64,000 bases of DNA from CAVURS01 sp963834425 (GCA_963834425.1 CAWIBR010000019.1:62001-126000), one strand, 5' to 3'. Shown: positions 42,430 to 51,310, counted from the first letter of the stretch. The notes: generated by a model from the sequence alone, not told the origin. Made by a program: numbers and translations.

Positions 42430-44103
42430 ATGGCAAGCGACGTATCCATGCCGTCGGACTTTGCCGACGGTGGACAGACCTTCGTCCGCAACGCGACCGG
42501 CCTGGTCCGGGAGGTGTCCAAGTGGGACGCCTTGATCATGAACAGCCTCGGCATGAACGTCGCCCTCGGCGCGGTGTTCCTGCTGCTGCAGGCGCCCGGC
42601 AACTTCCCGGGCGGCAGCATGCTGCTGGCCATCGTCATCGGCACGCTGGTGATGGCCTTCACGCTGCTCTGGGTCTACTCCGAGTTCGCGGCCGCCATGC
42701 CCCGCTCCGGCGGTGACTACGTGTTCGTCAGCCGGTCGCTGCACCCGGTCGTGGGCTGGCTGCTCTCCTGGAGCCAGGGCATGTGGCTGATCTTCTTCTG
42801 GATCGGCTTCAACGCCTGGTTCGCCCTGACCTTCGCGGTGCCGGTCACCTTCACCACGATCGGCGCGGTCACCGGGCACACCGGCTTCATCAATGCGAGC
42901 AACTCGCTGCTGGCCCAGCACACGGTGCTCGGCATCACCACCCAGTGGTGGGTGATCCTGTTCGGGGCCCTCCTGACCTTCGGCTTCTGCGCCGTACTCA
43001 TCTTCGGCTCGCAGTCCTACTGGCGGCTGCAGAAGTGGCTCTTCGGGCTGGCCGGGCTGAGCCTGGTGATCGTGGCCGGCTTGCTGCTCTTCCGTGGTGG
43101 CCAGATCGAGCAGGCCTGGAACCAGTTCGCCAGCGCCAACAACGGCCTGGAGTACCAGAACATCATCAGCACGGCCAAAGCCTCAGGCTTCGGTGGCACC
43201 AAGGGGTTCAGTCTGACGGCGACGATCCTGATGCTGCCGTGGGTCTTCTTCGTCGTCGGCTACGCCCAGGGCTCGGCCCAGATCGGCGGCGAGGTGAAGC
43301 GGGCCAGCCGCACGCAGTACTTCGCGATGGTCGGCGGCGTCCTGATCAACGGCCTGGTCCTCGGGTTGATCGTGCTGCTCTACCAGCACACGGTCGGCAA
43401 CGAGTGGGCCAGCAGCCTGTCGTACCTGAACAACACCGCGCCCGACAAGCTCGGTCTGCCCGGTGGGCTGCCACCGAGCATCGTGCTGATGGGCAGCATG
43501 CTGACCAACAGCGTTCCGATCCTGTTGCTCATCGGCGTCGGCTTCATCCTGTGGGCCTTGATGGGCACGCCGCTGTCGACCCTGCAGGCAACGCGCTACA
43601 TGCTGGCCTGGTCGCTGGATCGCACGGTGCCCAAGCAGCTCGGTGAGGTCAACGACAAGTACCACACGCCGGTCAAGGCGATCTTGCTCTGCGGCGTCAC
43701 GGGCGTGGTCGCACTCGTCGCGCTGGTCCGCATCCCGCAGGCCAGCCTGCTGGGTGCACTGCTCGCGCAGATCGTCGCGTTCATCGTCGTGAGCATCGCG
43801 GGGATCGTCTTTCCCTACCGGCTCCCGCAGATCTGGGAGGGCGGCGGCGGCCGGCGGCTGCTCGGCGTACCGGCCATCACCTTGGCCGGCATCGGCGGCG
43901 TCATTGCCCTCGGCGGCCTGATGATCATGTTCATCTTCAACGACACGGTCAACGCGACCTTCGCCGTCACGCGCGGCATCTCGCTGAAGTTCATGATCGG
44001 GGTCATCGTGGTGGGCGCGATCTGGTACGCCGCGGCCTGGTCGCTCAACAAACGGCGCGGGGTCGACCTCGCCCTCGCCTACCGGGAGATCCCGCCAGAG
44101 TGA
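42430..44103 (+). CDS. APC-superfamily amino acid/fructosamine permease
   Basis: 557 residues with about 12-13 hydrophobic segments. The APC opening VSKWDALIMNSLGMNVALGA and the segment EFAAAMPRSGGDYVFVSRSL are typical of the amino acid-polyamine-organocation superfamily. In E. coli the fructoselysine permease FrlA belongs to this superfamily, and the next gene here is a fused sugar kinase/SIS protein, so glycated amino acids are the favoured cargo. GGAGGAG precedes the ATG. The stop overlaps the GTG of the fusion gene. An ordinary amino acid permease is the main alternative. Confidence 0.85.
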   Translation: MASDVSMPSDFADGGQTFVRNATGLVREVSKWDALIMNSLGMNVALGAVFLLLQAPGNFPGGSMLLAIVIGTLVMAFTLLWVYSEFAAAMPRSGGDYVFVSRSLHPVVGWLLSWSQGMWLIFFWIGFNAWFALTFAVPVTFTTIGAVTGHTGFINASNSLLAQHTVLGITTQWWVILFGALLTFGFCAVLIFGSQSYWRLQKWLFGLAGLSLVIVAGLLLFRGGQIEQAWNQFASANNGLEYQNIISTAKASGFGGTKGFSLTATILMLPWVFFVVGYAQGSAQIGGEVKRASRTQYFAMVGGVLINGLVLGLIVLLYQHTVGNEWASSLSYLNNTAPDKLGLPGGLPPSIVLMGSMLTNSVPILLLIGVGFILWALMGTPLSTLQATRYMLAWSLDRTVPKQLGEVNDKYHTPVKAILLCGVTGVVALVALVRIPQASLLGALLAQIVAFIVVSIAGIVFPYRLPQIWEGGGGRRLLGVPAITLAGIGGVIALGGLMIMFIFNDTVNATFAVTRGISLKFMIGVIVVGAIWYAAAWSLNKRRGVDLALAYREIPPE

Positions 44104-46235
44104 CGGATTCGACGCGCACACCAGCGAAGGGCCACGTCGTCGTCGTCGGGAACCTGACGATCGACGACGTGGTCCTGCCCGATGGCCAGACCCTGATGGG
44201 TCGCCTCGGGGGCAACACGGTCCACTCCGCTACCGCCGTCCTGGCCTGCGGCGTGCCCGTGGCGATCGTGACCCGCAAGGGCGAGGACTTCCCTGCGGAG
44301 GCTCTCGATGCGTTGGCCGCGGCCGGAGCCGACGTCAGCGGCGTCGTCGCCGTGCCCGGCCCGACCGTGCGGAACTGGGTGATCTACGAGTCGGACGGGA
44401 GCCGGCACTGGCTCTATCGCACGCCGCCGGCCCGCTCGGCCGAAGTCGCACCAGAGCCGGCCGACATCACCCGAGTCGGCCTCGAGGGAGCCGCGGTCGT
44501 GCATGTGGCGGCCATGCCCTTGGCCAATGCCGAGCGGGTGGTCGCCGAGGTCCGTCGGCTCGCGCCCGGGGCGCTGATCACGCTGGACACCCACGAGGAC
44601 TGGGTCGGCTCCGTGCGCGAGCGGTTGCTCGACCTTGCCCGCTCGGTGGACGTCTTCGAGCCGAGCCTGGAGGAGTTGCAGGAGCTCACCCGCACGCAGA
44701 CTGCGGCCGATGGCCTGGCGGCCCTGGCCGCCGCCGGATTGACGGGTTGCGTCGTCAAGGCGGGTGCCGACGGCGCCTACCTGCTGGCGGACGGGGCCAT
44801 CGTGCACGTCCCGGCACTGGCGACCCGCGCCGTGGATACGACGGGGGCGGGCGATGCCTTCTGTGGTGGTCTGGCCGCTGGTCTGGCCAGCGGACTCGAC
44901 CGGCTCGACGCCGTCGCCCTCGGCGTAGCTACCGCCGGCACGGCCGTTGGCGCGTCGGGGAGTTTGCGCCTCCTCGCAACCGAGGTGGACGAGGAGGGGC
45001 TGCGCGCGGCCGGCCGGACTCAGGCGACGCAGTCCCGGCCGCTCGACCCTCCTGGGGCTCTCGGCCCGGCCGCCGTGGTGGAGCGGAGTGCCCCCGACCA
45101 GGCGAGCGAGTCGAGCGAACCAGACGGCGGGTCGTACGCGATCGACGTCATGCGGCGCGAGATCGCCATGATCCCCGATGTCGTCGCAGCGGCTGTCGAC
45201 GATCCCGAAGGGCGGCTGACCTCGGTCGCGAAATCGATGCTGGCTCAAGACATCTCGCACCTGTGGCTGACCGGGTGCGGCGACAGTGCCTTCGCCGGTC
45301 AGGCCGTCGTCCTGGCCTTCCAACGTCACACGGCCGTCACGCCGCACGCCAGCCACGCGCTCGACCTGTCACGCTACGAGGTCCGCTACCTTCCGAGCGG
45401 GAGTGCGGTGCTCGGGGTGTCGTTCTCCGGCCAAGTCGGCCGGACGACCGAAGCGCTTGCTCAAGCCCAGCGGTTCGGGACGCCCACCTACGCCTTGACC
45501 AACGCTCCGACTGCCCAACTGGCCGGCGCGGCCGACGCAGTCATCCCGCTCGAGGTGACCACGCTGGGCTTCTCCCCCGGCACGTCGACCTACGTCGCGA
45601 TGGTCGGCAACCTCCTCCGGCTGGCCGGGGCTCTGAGCGAGATCGCCTCCGGTGACGAGGAGTTCATCCGCCGGTTGGCTGCGCTCCCCGAGCAGGCGGC
45701 GCGCACCCTCGAGCTGTGCGCGGAGCCGGCCTTCGTTGCCGCGCAGCGACTTCAGGGCCGCGCCTGGACAACGTTCCTGGGCGCCGGACCCGGTGAGGCC
45801 ACGGCCCGGTTCGGCGCGGCCAAGCTGTTCGAAGGGCCGCAGCAGCTCGCCGTCTCGACCAACCTCGAAGAATGGGCCCACGAGGAGTACTTCGTCACCC
45901 GCGTCGGAGATCCGGTCGTGCTGGTCAACCCCAGTGGTGCCGGCTACGACCGAGGGTTGGAGATCCTGTCCGAGCTCCGGTACATCGGTGCGCAACCGAT
46001 CGTGGTGTCCGACCTGCGCCCTCCGCCTGGCGCTCCCGCCGACGAGCTGTGGCTACCGCTCTGCCCCGGAGTGCCGGAGGAGTTGTCGCCGGTGACCGGC
46101 GCCCTCCCCTTGGCCCTCATGGGCTTTCACCTGGCCGAGCTGGGCGGCAAGCAGTCCTATAACTTCCCGAACGAAGCCGTCCGAACCGAGCATTACGACA
46201 CCATTCACCGCGCGACGATCGGGGAGCCGGCATGA
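44100..46235 (+). CDS. PfkB-family kinase fused to SIS-domain deglycase/isomerase (FrlD::FrlB-like)
   Basis: 711 residues in one uninterrupted frame. Residues 10-300: PfkB kinase with MGRLGGNTVHSATAVLACG near 33 and anion-hole/base motif DTTGAGDAF at 246-254 (Asp252). Linker about 300-345, rich in Pro/Ser/Glu. Residues 345-700: double SIS domain with TGCGDS (391-396), SFSGQVGRT (441-449) and STNLEEWAHEEYF (586-598), whose Glu and His align in position with the catalytic pair of FraB/FrlB-type deglycases. Kinase plus deglycase would turn a fructosamine into glucose 6-phosphate and amine. In E. coli these are two proteins. GTG start overlaps the permease stop; stop overlaps the next ATG. Confidence 0.85.
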   Translation: MTDSTRTPAKGHVVVVGNLTIDDVVLPDGQTLMGRLGGNTVHSATAVLACGVPVAIVTRKGEDFPAEALDALAAAGADVSGVVAVPGPTVRNWVIYESDGSRHWLYRTPPARSAEVAPEPADITRVGLEGAAVVHVAAMPLANAERVVAEVRRLAPGALITLDTHEDWVGSVRERLLDLARSVDVFEPSLEELQELTRTQTAADGLAALAAAGLTGCVVKAGADGAYLLADGAIVHVPALATRAVDTTGAGDAFCGGLAAGLASGLDRLDAVALGVATAGTAVGASGSLRLLATEVDEEGLRAAGRTQATQSRPLDPPGALGPAAVVERSAPDQASESSEPDGGSYAIDVMRREIAMIPDVVAAAVDDPEGRLTSVAKSMLAQDISHLWLTGCGDSAFAGQAVVLAFQRHTAVTPHASHALDLSRYEVRYLPSGSAVLGVSFSGQVGRTTEALAQAQRFGTPTYALTNAPTAQLAGAADAVIPLEVTTLGFSPGTSTYVAMVGNLLRLAGALSEIASGDEEFIRRLAALPEQAARTLELCAEPAFVAAQRLQGRAWTTFLGAGPGEATARFGAAKLFEGPQQLAVSTNLEEWAHEEYFVTRVGDPVVLVNPSGAGYDRGLEILSELRYIGAQPIVVSDLRPPPGAPADELWLPLCPGVPEELSPVTGALPLALMGFHLAELGGKQSYNFPNEAVRTEHYDTIHRATIGEPA

Positions 46236-47014
46236 GTGCGGACAGCGGCCCGCTCGCCGAGGTGGTGCCGGAGGCCCGGCGGATCGTCGACGTGGCCGCC
46301 GCACACCAGCTCACGGCCCGCGTGCTCGGCGGCGCCGGGGTCGCACTACACGATCACCTCGACGTGCCCGAGACCCTCGAGCGCACCTACGGCGACATCG
46401 ACATCGTCGTACCCGCCAAGTCGACCCGCGCGACCGCAACTGCGCTGGGCGCCCTGGGCTATCTGCCCAACGAGCGGTTCAACGCGCTGCATGGGGCGCG
46501 GCGAATGTTGTTCTACGACACCGCCAACGGACGTCAGCTGGATGTCTTCGTCGGAACCTTCCACATGTGTCACGAGCTGGATCTGGGCAAACGTCTCGCC
46601 GAGCATCCGAGTGCGCTCGACGCCGCCGACCTCTTGCTGACCAAGCTCCAGATCGCGGAGATCAACCGCAAGGACATCGTCGATGGCGTCCGCATCCTGT
46701 TGACCCACGAGGTGGCCGAGGCCCCGAGGCCCGGGCTGGTGGACATCCTGTCGATCCGACGCCTCCGCGAGGTGACGAGCGCCGACTGGGGCTGGTTCAC
46801 GACCTTTACCGACAACCTGGCGCTCGTGCGGACAGCGACGCCCGAGCTCCTCGACGACGGGCCGTCCACCCTGGTGCTGAGCCGCATCGACGCCGTACAA
46901 AGAGCGTTGGCCGAGGCTCCGAAGTCGTTGCGCTGGAAGGCTCGCAGCGTGGTCGGACGTAAGACAGCCTGGTACGAGCTCCCTGAAGAAGTGGACCGAG
47001 GTGCAGCACGGTGA
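46232..47014 (+). CDS. nucleotidyltransferase-fold protein
   Basis: 260 residues. VLGGAGVALHDHLD followed by YGDIDIVVPAKS is the GG...DxD core of the DNA polymerase beta-like (MNT/AbiEii-like) fold, with a third acidic residue possible in RQLDVFVGTFH. The rest (about 130-260) is helical. It is coupled at both ends (ATGA with the fusion gene, GTGA with the phosphoesterase gene). The substrate could be a nucleotide or RNA end, or it may tag a small molecule. Not a known frl component. Confidence 0.6.
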   Translation: MSADSGPLAEVVPEARRIVDVAAAHQLTARVLGGAGVALHDHLDVPETLERTYGDIDIVVPAKSTRATATALGALGYLPNERFNALHGARRMLFYDTANGRQLDVFVGTFHMCHELDLGKRLAEHPSALDAADLLLTKLQIAEINRKDIVDGVRILLTHEVAEAPRPGLVDILSIRRLREVTSADWGWFTTFTDNLALVRTATPELLDDGPSTLVLSRIDAVQRALAEAPKSLRWKARSVVGRKTAWYELPEEVDRGAAR

Positions 47015-47964
47015 AGGATGCCAAGATCTTCTTTGCGACAGACATCCACGGATCGGACCGGTGCCTGCGCAAGTTCCTCAACGCCGGCAAGTTCTACGGC
47101 GTCGACGCAGTCGTCATGGGCGGTGACATCACCGGCAAGATGATCGTCCCCGTCGTCGAGGAGGCCGGCGGCACCTTCTCGGCCCAGCTGTTCGGGCGCA
47201 AGCGAACGGTGGACGCCGAGGGCCTGGCCGGGCTGCACAAGTTCATTGCCGACGCCGGCTTCTATCCACACGCGATGTCGCCCGAGGAGATGCAGGCACT
47301 GCGCGAGGACCCGACCGCGGTCGATGAGCTCTTCCGCAAGCTGATGAACGAGACGATGAGTCGCTGGATCGACATGGCCGAGGATCGGCTGGCCGGGACC
47401 GGCATCGAGTGCATCTTCGCTCCCGGCAACGACGACCCGTTCTTCATCGACGACCTCTTGTCCAGCAGCGACTCGGTGGTCAATCCCGACGGCCGGGTCA
47501 TCGAACTGCCCGGCGGCTACTCGATGATCTCGGTCGGCTACTCCAACCGGACGCCTTGGGCCTCGCCCCGCGAGCTCGACGAGGACGACCTGCGCGCGGC
47601 GATCGACACCGAGGTGGCCAAGCTGCCCGATCCGAGCCGGGCGATCTTCAACTTGCACGTGCCGCCGCACAACACTCCGATCGACCAGGCGATGGAGCTC
47701 GATGCGGACTTCCGCCCCGTGGTCAAGGGTGGCTCGCCGGTGATCACCGGCGTCGGCAGCACTGCGGTGCGGGACGCCATCACCGACTACCAGCCAATGC
47801 TGAGCCTGCACGGGCACATCCACGAGTCGCGCGGGGAGGCTCGGATCGGTCGCACGCTCGCACTGAACCCCGGCAGCGAGTACAGCGAGGGCGTCCTGCG
47901 CGGCGTCATCGTCAACCTCTCACCTCGAAAGGGACTTCGTGGATACCAGCTCGTCGCCGGTTGA
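47011..47964 (+). CDS. calcineurin-like metallophosphoesterase
   Basis: 317 residues with all five metal-site motifs in order: FFATDIHGS (D-x-H), VVMGGDITG (GD), FAPGNDDPFF (GND), NLHVPPHN (H) and SLHGHIHESRG (GHxH). It hydrolyses a phosphoester or phosphodiester; the substrate is unknown. GTG start at 47011 overlaps the nucleotidyltransferase stop, and the stop lies inside the LOG-like gene. Pairing of a nucleotidyl-adding fold with a phosphoesterase could form an add/remove cycle. Confidence 0.85.
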   Translation: MKDAKIFFATDIHGSDRCLRKFLNAGKFYGVDAVVMGGDITGKMIVPVVEEAGGTFSAQLFGRKRTVDAEGLAGLHKFIADAGFYPHAMSPEEMQALREDPTAVDELFRKLMNETMSRWIDMAEDRLAGTGIECIFAPGNDDPFFIDDLLSSSDSVVNPDGRVIELPGGYSMISVGYSNRTPWASPRELDEDDLRAAIDTEVAKLPDPSRAIFNLHVPPHNTPIDQAMELDADFRPVVKGGSPVITGVGSTAVRDAITDYQPMLSLHGHIHESRGEARIGRTLALNPGSEYSEGVLRGVIVNLSPRKGLRGYQLVAG

Positions 47965-48508
47965 GGTCGCCGTCATCGGGTCGGCGCGGATCGGCCCGGG
48001 GGACGCCCGCCACGACGACGCCGTCCGGCTCGGCGCTGCCTTGGCCGACGCCGGCTGGACCGTCGTGACCGGCGGGTACGGCGGGTTGATGGGCGCCACC
48101 GCATCCGGAGCGGCGTCGCGGGGGGGCCACACAGTCGGCTTGCCGATGCGACCTTGGCAGCACCTGGAGCCAGACGCCCACCACGCCGAACTTCGGTGGA
48201 GCGACGACTATGCCGAACGAATGCGTCACCTGCTGCAGGCCGACGTCGTCGTCGGTCTGCCCGGCGGTGTGGGTACCTTGGCCGAGGCCAGTGGGGTGTG
48301 GGCGGCCGTCCAGACCGAGCCCGGCTCCGCCGGCCTGGTCCTGGTCGGCGACAACTGGGGCCGCCTCGTGGAGGGCTTCGCCCGAGAGCTGGTCATCGAC
48401 CCGGCCGACCTCGCCTTGGCGCATTGCGTCGCGAGCGTGGACGACGTGGTCGCCGTCATCGGCGATCTGCTCGATCATCCCGACCAGCAGCTCTCGGCCC
48501 GCGGGTAG
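47939..48508 (+). CDS. LOG/SLOG-family nucleotide-binding protein
   Basis: 189 residues, Rossmann-like. VEVAVIGSARIGPGD, VVTGGYGGLMGATASGA and the family motif LPGGVGTLAEASGVW (PGGxGTxxE) match the TIGR00725/LOG group, some members of which release the base from nucleoside monophosphates. GTG 47939 has AAAGGGA four bases upstream and overlaps the phosphoesterase gene by 26 nt. Last gene of the six-gene operon. It may hydrolyse or sense a nucleotide made by its neighbours. Confidence 0.75.
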   Translation: MDTSSSPVEVAVIGSARIGPGDARHDDAVRLGAALADAGWTVVTGGYGGLMGATASGAASRGGHTVGLPMRPWQHLEPDAHHAELRWSDDYAERMRHLLQADVVVGLPGGVGTLAEASGVWAAVQTEPGSAGLVLVGDNWGRLVEGFARELVIDPADLALAHCVASVDDVVAVIGDLLDHPDQQLSARG

Positions 48509-48539
48509 CCCTTCGGTCACCGAGCCGGCCGAGCCGGGA

Positions 48540-49427
48540 TCAACTCTGGGCCAACCGACCCAGCTTCCCGGGTGCACGGACGAAGTCGATCCGGTGCACC
48601 CGCTGGTCCACGAAGGTCAACGCCACCACGGTCGTCACGCCCCGCGGGCCGATGAGGGCCAGCCCGGGACCACCGTTGACCGGGACCGGCACCAGCCGCT
48701 CGTCCGGTGCCACGTTGCCCGCGATCCCCAACAGGAATCGCGCGACCCGCTCGGCCCCACGCACCGGGTGACGCGCGGCGTTGACCTCGCCACCACCGTC
48801 GGACGTCAGCACCACGTCGGGATCCAGGGTCGCGATCAGCGCGTCCAGATCACCGCCGCCCGCTGCCTTCAGGAAGGCGGCCACCGCCTCGGTGTGCTGC
48901 CCCGCGTGGATCTCGACGCGCGGCTCCCGCTCCCGGATGTGACCTCGCGCCCGAGCCGCGAGCTGGCGCACCGCCTGCGGGCTGCGGCCGACGACATCGG
49001 CCACCTCGGTGAAGGGCAGCCCGAAGACGTCGTGCAGCACCCAGGCCGTCCGCTCGGCGGGTGTCAAGGATTCCAACACCACCAGGAGCGCGAAGCTCAC
49101 GGTGTCGTCGAGCGTCACGCGGTCGGCCGGATCACCCTGCGCCGCAGGCAGATTCAGCACTGGCTCCGGCAGCCACGGCCCGACATAGGTCTCTCGGCGG
49201 ATGCGAGCCGATCGCAGGGCGTCCAAGGCGGCGCGGGCAACCGCCACTGTCGACCAGGCCTCGACGTCGCGGATCGGCTCGGTCGCATCCGCGGCCGAGA
49301 GTCTCAGCCATGCCTCCGAGACGACGTCTTCGGCCTCAGCCCGGCTGCCCAGGATCGCGTAGGCGACCCGGATCAGGTGCGGCCGGGCCCGCTCGTAATC
49401 TTCGGCCAGATCGTCCAGTCGGGTCAT
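48540..49427 (-). CDS. SigJ-type ECF sigma factor with C-terminal SnoaL-like domain
   Basis: 295 residues. Region 2 (SRAEAEDVVSEAWLRLS), region 4 (LTPAERTAWVLHDVFGLPF, EVADVVGRSPQAVRQLAARA), then a SnoaL/NTF2-like domain from about residue 190 (FLKAAGGGDLDALIATLDPD) that replaces an anti-sigma factor in this ECF41/SigJ group. ATG 49427 overlaps the stop of the NmrA-like gene as ATGA. ECF41 sigma factors typically control the coupled oxidoreductase-type gene next to them. Confidence 0.87.
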   Translation of the reverse strand: MTRLDDLAEDYERARPHLIRVAYAILGSRAEAEDVVSEAWLRLSAADATEPIRDVEAWSTVAVARAALDALRSARIRRETYVGPWLPEPVLNLPAAQGDPADRVTLDDTVSFALLVVLESLTPAERTAWVLHDVFGLPFTEVADVVGRSPQAVRQLAARARGHIREREPRVEIHAGQHTEAVAAFLKAAGGGDLDALIATLDPDVVLTSDGGGEVNAARHPVRGAERVARFLLGIAGNVAPDERLVPVPVNGGPGLALIGPRGVTTVVALTFVDQRVHRIDFVRAPGKLGRLAQS

Positions 49428-50182
49428 GATCCGGCCTGTGCCGCAACGGATCCGGCCAGCCATTGCTCAAAGGTCTGCCGTCCTCGAGGTCCGGGTTCTG
49501 TGGGCAGGAGTGCGCCTGCAGCCATCGCCCGGCCAGCCGCACCGGGCACGCGCAGGGGCAAGACCACGCGCCGTACGCCGCGAGCCCGCAGGACCAGGCG
49601 AACGAGGTCGGGCATCTCGCGAGGCTCCGGACCGGCCAGCTCGGGCGCCCGACCCTGGGGCGGCCCCGTGGCCAGGGCGACCAACGCATCGGCCACCTCG
49701 ACGGCCGCGATCGGCTGGCTGCGCATCCGCGGCACGAGCACCAGCCGGCCCGGACCGCGCCCGATCAGCTGCTCCGCGAACTCGTGGAACTGTGTGGCCC
49801 GCAGGACCGTGACCGGGCCACCGCTGCCGAGGACCGCCTCCTCCTGACGCCGCTTGCCCGCGTAGTAGCCGAGGTCGACCCGGTCGGCGCCCACGATCGA
49901 CAGCACCACGTGATGGGCCACGCCAGCTCGCCGACCGGCCTCGAGCAGCTGCATCGATGCCCTCTCGAAGAACTCGACCGCCACGCGTCGCTTGGTGGTC
50001 GACCGGTTGGTCACGTCGATCACCGAGGCCACGCCGTCGAGCGCCGCATCGAGGCCTTGCCCGGTCGTGACATCGATTCCGTGCGAGCGAGAGAGCACCG
50101 TCACCTGATGACCCGCAGCCTGCGCTGCGGCGACGACTGGCCGCCCCACCGTGCCTGTGCCCCCTGCTACCGCGATCCTCAT
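49424..50182 (-). CDS. NmrA-like NAD(P)-binding atypical SDR
   Basis: 252 residues. GGTGTVGRPVVAAAQAAGH at the N-terminus is the Gly-rich nucleotide site of atypical SDRs; VVLSIVGADRVDLGYYAGKR holds the YxxxK-like pair, and the C-terminal half is variable. Often annotated as NAD(P)H-binding or NmrA-like; some members sense redox cofactors instead of catalysing. It is coupled to the SigJ-type sigma gene, its likely activator. Confidence 0.82.
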   Translation of the reverse strand: MRIAVAGGTGTVGRPVVAAAQAAGHQVTVLSRSHGIDVTTGQGLDAALDGVASVIDVTNRSTTKRRVAVEFFERASMQLLEAGRRAGVAHHVVLSIVGADRVDLGYYAGKRRQEEAVLGSGGPVTVLRATQFHEFAEQLIGRGPGRLVLVPRMRSQPIAAVEVADALVALATGPPQGRAPELAGPEPREMPDLVRLVLRARGVRRVVLPLRVPGAAGRAMAAGALLPTEPGPRGRQTFEQWLAGSVAAQAGS

Positions 50183-50566
50183 CCGAGCTCTCCGTCCTGT
50201 CCCGTCGACGTCATCCTGGCCCGCCGTCGGGTCCAGTCACACCCCCAGGACGAGACAGCCCCGGCGTCTGTGACATCCGCATCCGTGGGCCGTGATAGGG
50301 GACAGTGGAGGTTCTGCGTCACGGGTGACGCGAATGTTCCACCCACGGATGCTCGCGGCGGCGACGCGGCGGGGATCTTGAAGGTGACCCGCACGGCAAC
50401 CACCCAAAGGCGACGGATAACTGAGCAGCCTGAAGCTAGCGGGAGGGTGGCTTCGACGAGCGCGCCCGTGGTCGCTCGGCGTGATGGTCCACCCTGATCC
50501 GCAGGCTCGCGGTGTCCGACCCCCTGTGCCGGGCTGGACCGTGATCGTGAAGCCGCAGCGCCCGGC
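50183..50566. other. 384-bp non-coding region with nested inverted repeats
   Basis: Between the NmrA-like gene and the ParA-type gene, both on the minus strand. The outer arms GCATCCGTGGG (50279-50289) and CCCACGGATGC (50342-50352) are perfect. Between them GCGTCAC-GG-GTGACGC (50316-50331) is a second perfect dyad. The rest, including 50353-50566, shows no coding frame or clear terminator. Confidence 0.6.
50279..50352. ncRNA. candidate structured RNA or terminator from nested dyads
   Basis: An 11-bp outer stem encloses about 52 bases containing a 7-bp inner hairpin at 50316-50331. The layout could be a terminator for the chad-parA operon, a 5' leader structure of the NmrA-like gene, or a DNA operator. 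No known RNA family was recognised. Confidence 0.3.
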
Positions 50567-51310
50567 TCAGGACGGACGAACCTCGGCCCAGAGCTGCTCG
50601 TAGCACTGCGCCGCCCGGCTGGTCGGGGCGAAGACGGGCACGGGCGCTCGGTGCTCGGCCATCTGCTCGATGACCGAGAGCGCAGGGATCACCGCGTCGG
50701 CGACCCGGGTATCGGCGTGGTCGCGCGGGATCGCCTCGATCACGTCGCGGTGCAGCCGCTTTCGCCGGTCCGCCATGGAAAAGAAGGCGACCACCGTGGG
50801 GCGCGGTTTCGCCGAGTCGGCCACGAAGCGGGTCAACTGGTCGAACGTCCGCAGCGACAGGGTCGCCGGGATCAGCGGCACGAGCAAGGTGTCAGCGGCA
50901 TGCATGACGTTCTCGGAGACCAACGAGATGCTCGGTGGGCAGTCGAGGAAGGCGACGTCGTAGTCGTCAGCCACGCTGTCCAGCAACTGACCCAGCCGCC
51001 GGGTCCGCTTCTTCGTGTCGTCGAGGTCGAGATCCATGTTGCGGTAGCTGAAGTCGGCCGGCAGCAGGTCGAGGTTGGCGAAATCGGTTGCCTTCAGGGC
51101 CAGCTCGATCGGCCGCCGACGGGTCACGAGGGCGTGACCGCCGCCCTTGACGCGGGGGCGCACCCGGAACAGGTACGTCGCAGCCCCCTGTGGGTCGAGA
51201 TCCCACAACAAGGTCCGGCGACCTTCGCGGGCGGCGAGGTAGGCCAGGTTCACGGCGGTCGAGGTCTTTCCGACCCCACCCTTGATGTTGTACGTCGCGA
51301 AGACCTTCAC
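50567..51310 (-). CDS. ParA/MinD-type ATPase
   Basis: 247 residues. The deviant Walker A KGGVGKTSTAVNLAY near residue 10 has the signature Lys of ParA proteins. The switch and Walker B regions are LLWDLDPQGAAT and VAFLDCPPSISLVSEN. GTG start 51310 overlaps the stop of the CHAD gene (GTGA). No ParB, parS-like site or chromosomal origin genes are nearby, so this is probably an orphan ParA that positions some cargo other than the chromosome. The coupled CHAD protein suggests polyphosphate granules. Confidence 0.85.
   Translation of the reverse strand: MKVFATYNIKGGVGKTSTAVNLAYLAAREGRRTLLWDLDPQGAATYLFRVRPRVKGGGHALVTRRRPIELALKATDFANLDLLPADFSYRNMDLDLDDTKKRTRRLGQLLDSVADDYDVAFLDCPPSISLVSENVMHAADTLLVPLIPATLSLRTFDQLTRFVADSAKPRPTVVAFFSMADRRKRLHRDVIEAIPRDHADTRVADAVIPALSVIEQMAEHRAPVPVFAPTSRAAQCYEQLWAEVRPS

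Noticed and set aside
40672..42921. 749-codon minus-strand frame opposite the acyl-CoA dehydrogenase, GntR and permease genes
   Set aside because: The plus strand carries conserved motifs throughout, whereas this frame has low-complexity Arg/Gln/Asp-rich content with no domain.
41602..48508. A CBASS-like or other anti-phage cassette, suggested by the nucleotidyltransferase and SLOG-fold genes
   Set aside because: No effector (nuclease, membrane or protease) is present, the nucleotidyltransferase is not of the CD-NTase type, and the operon starts with sugar-amine uptake and kinase genes.
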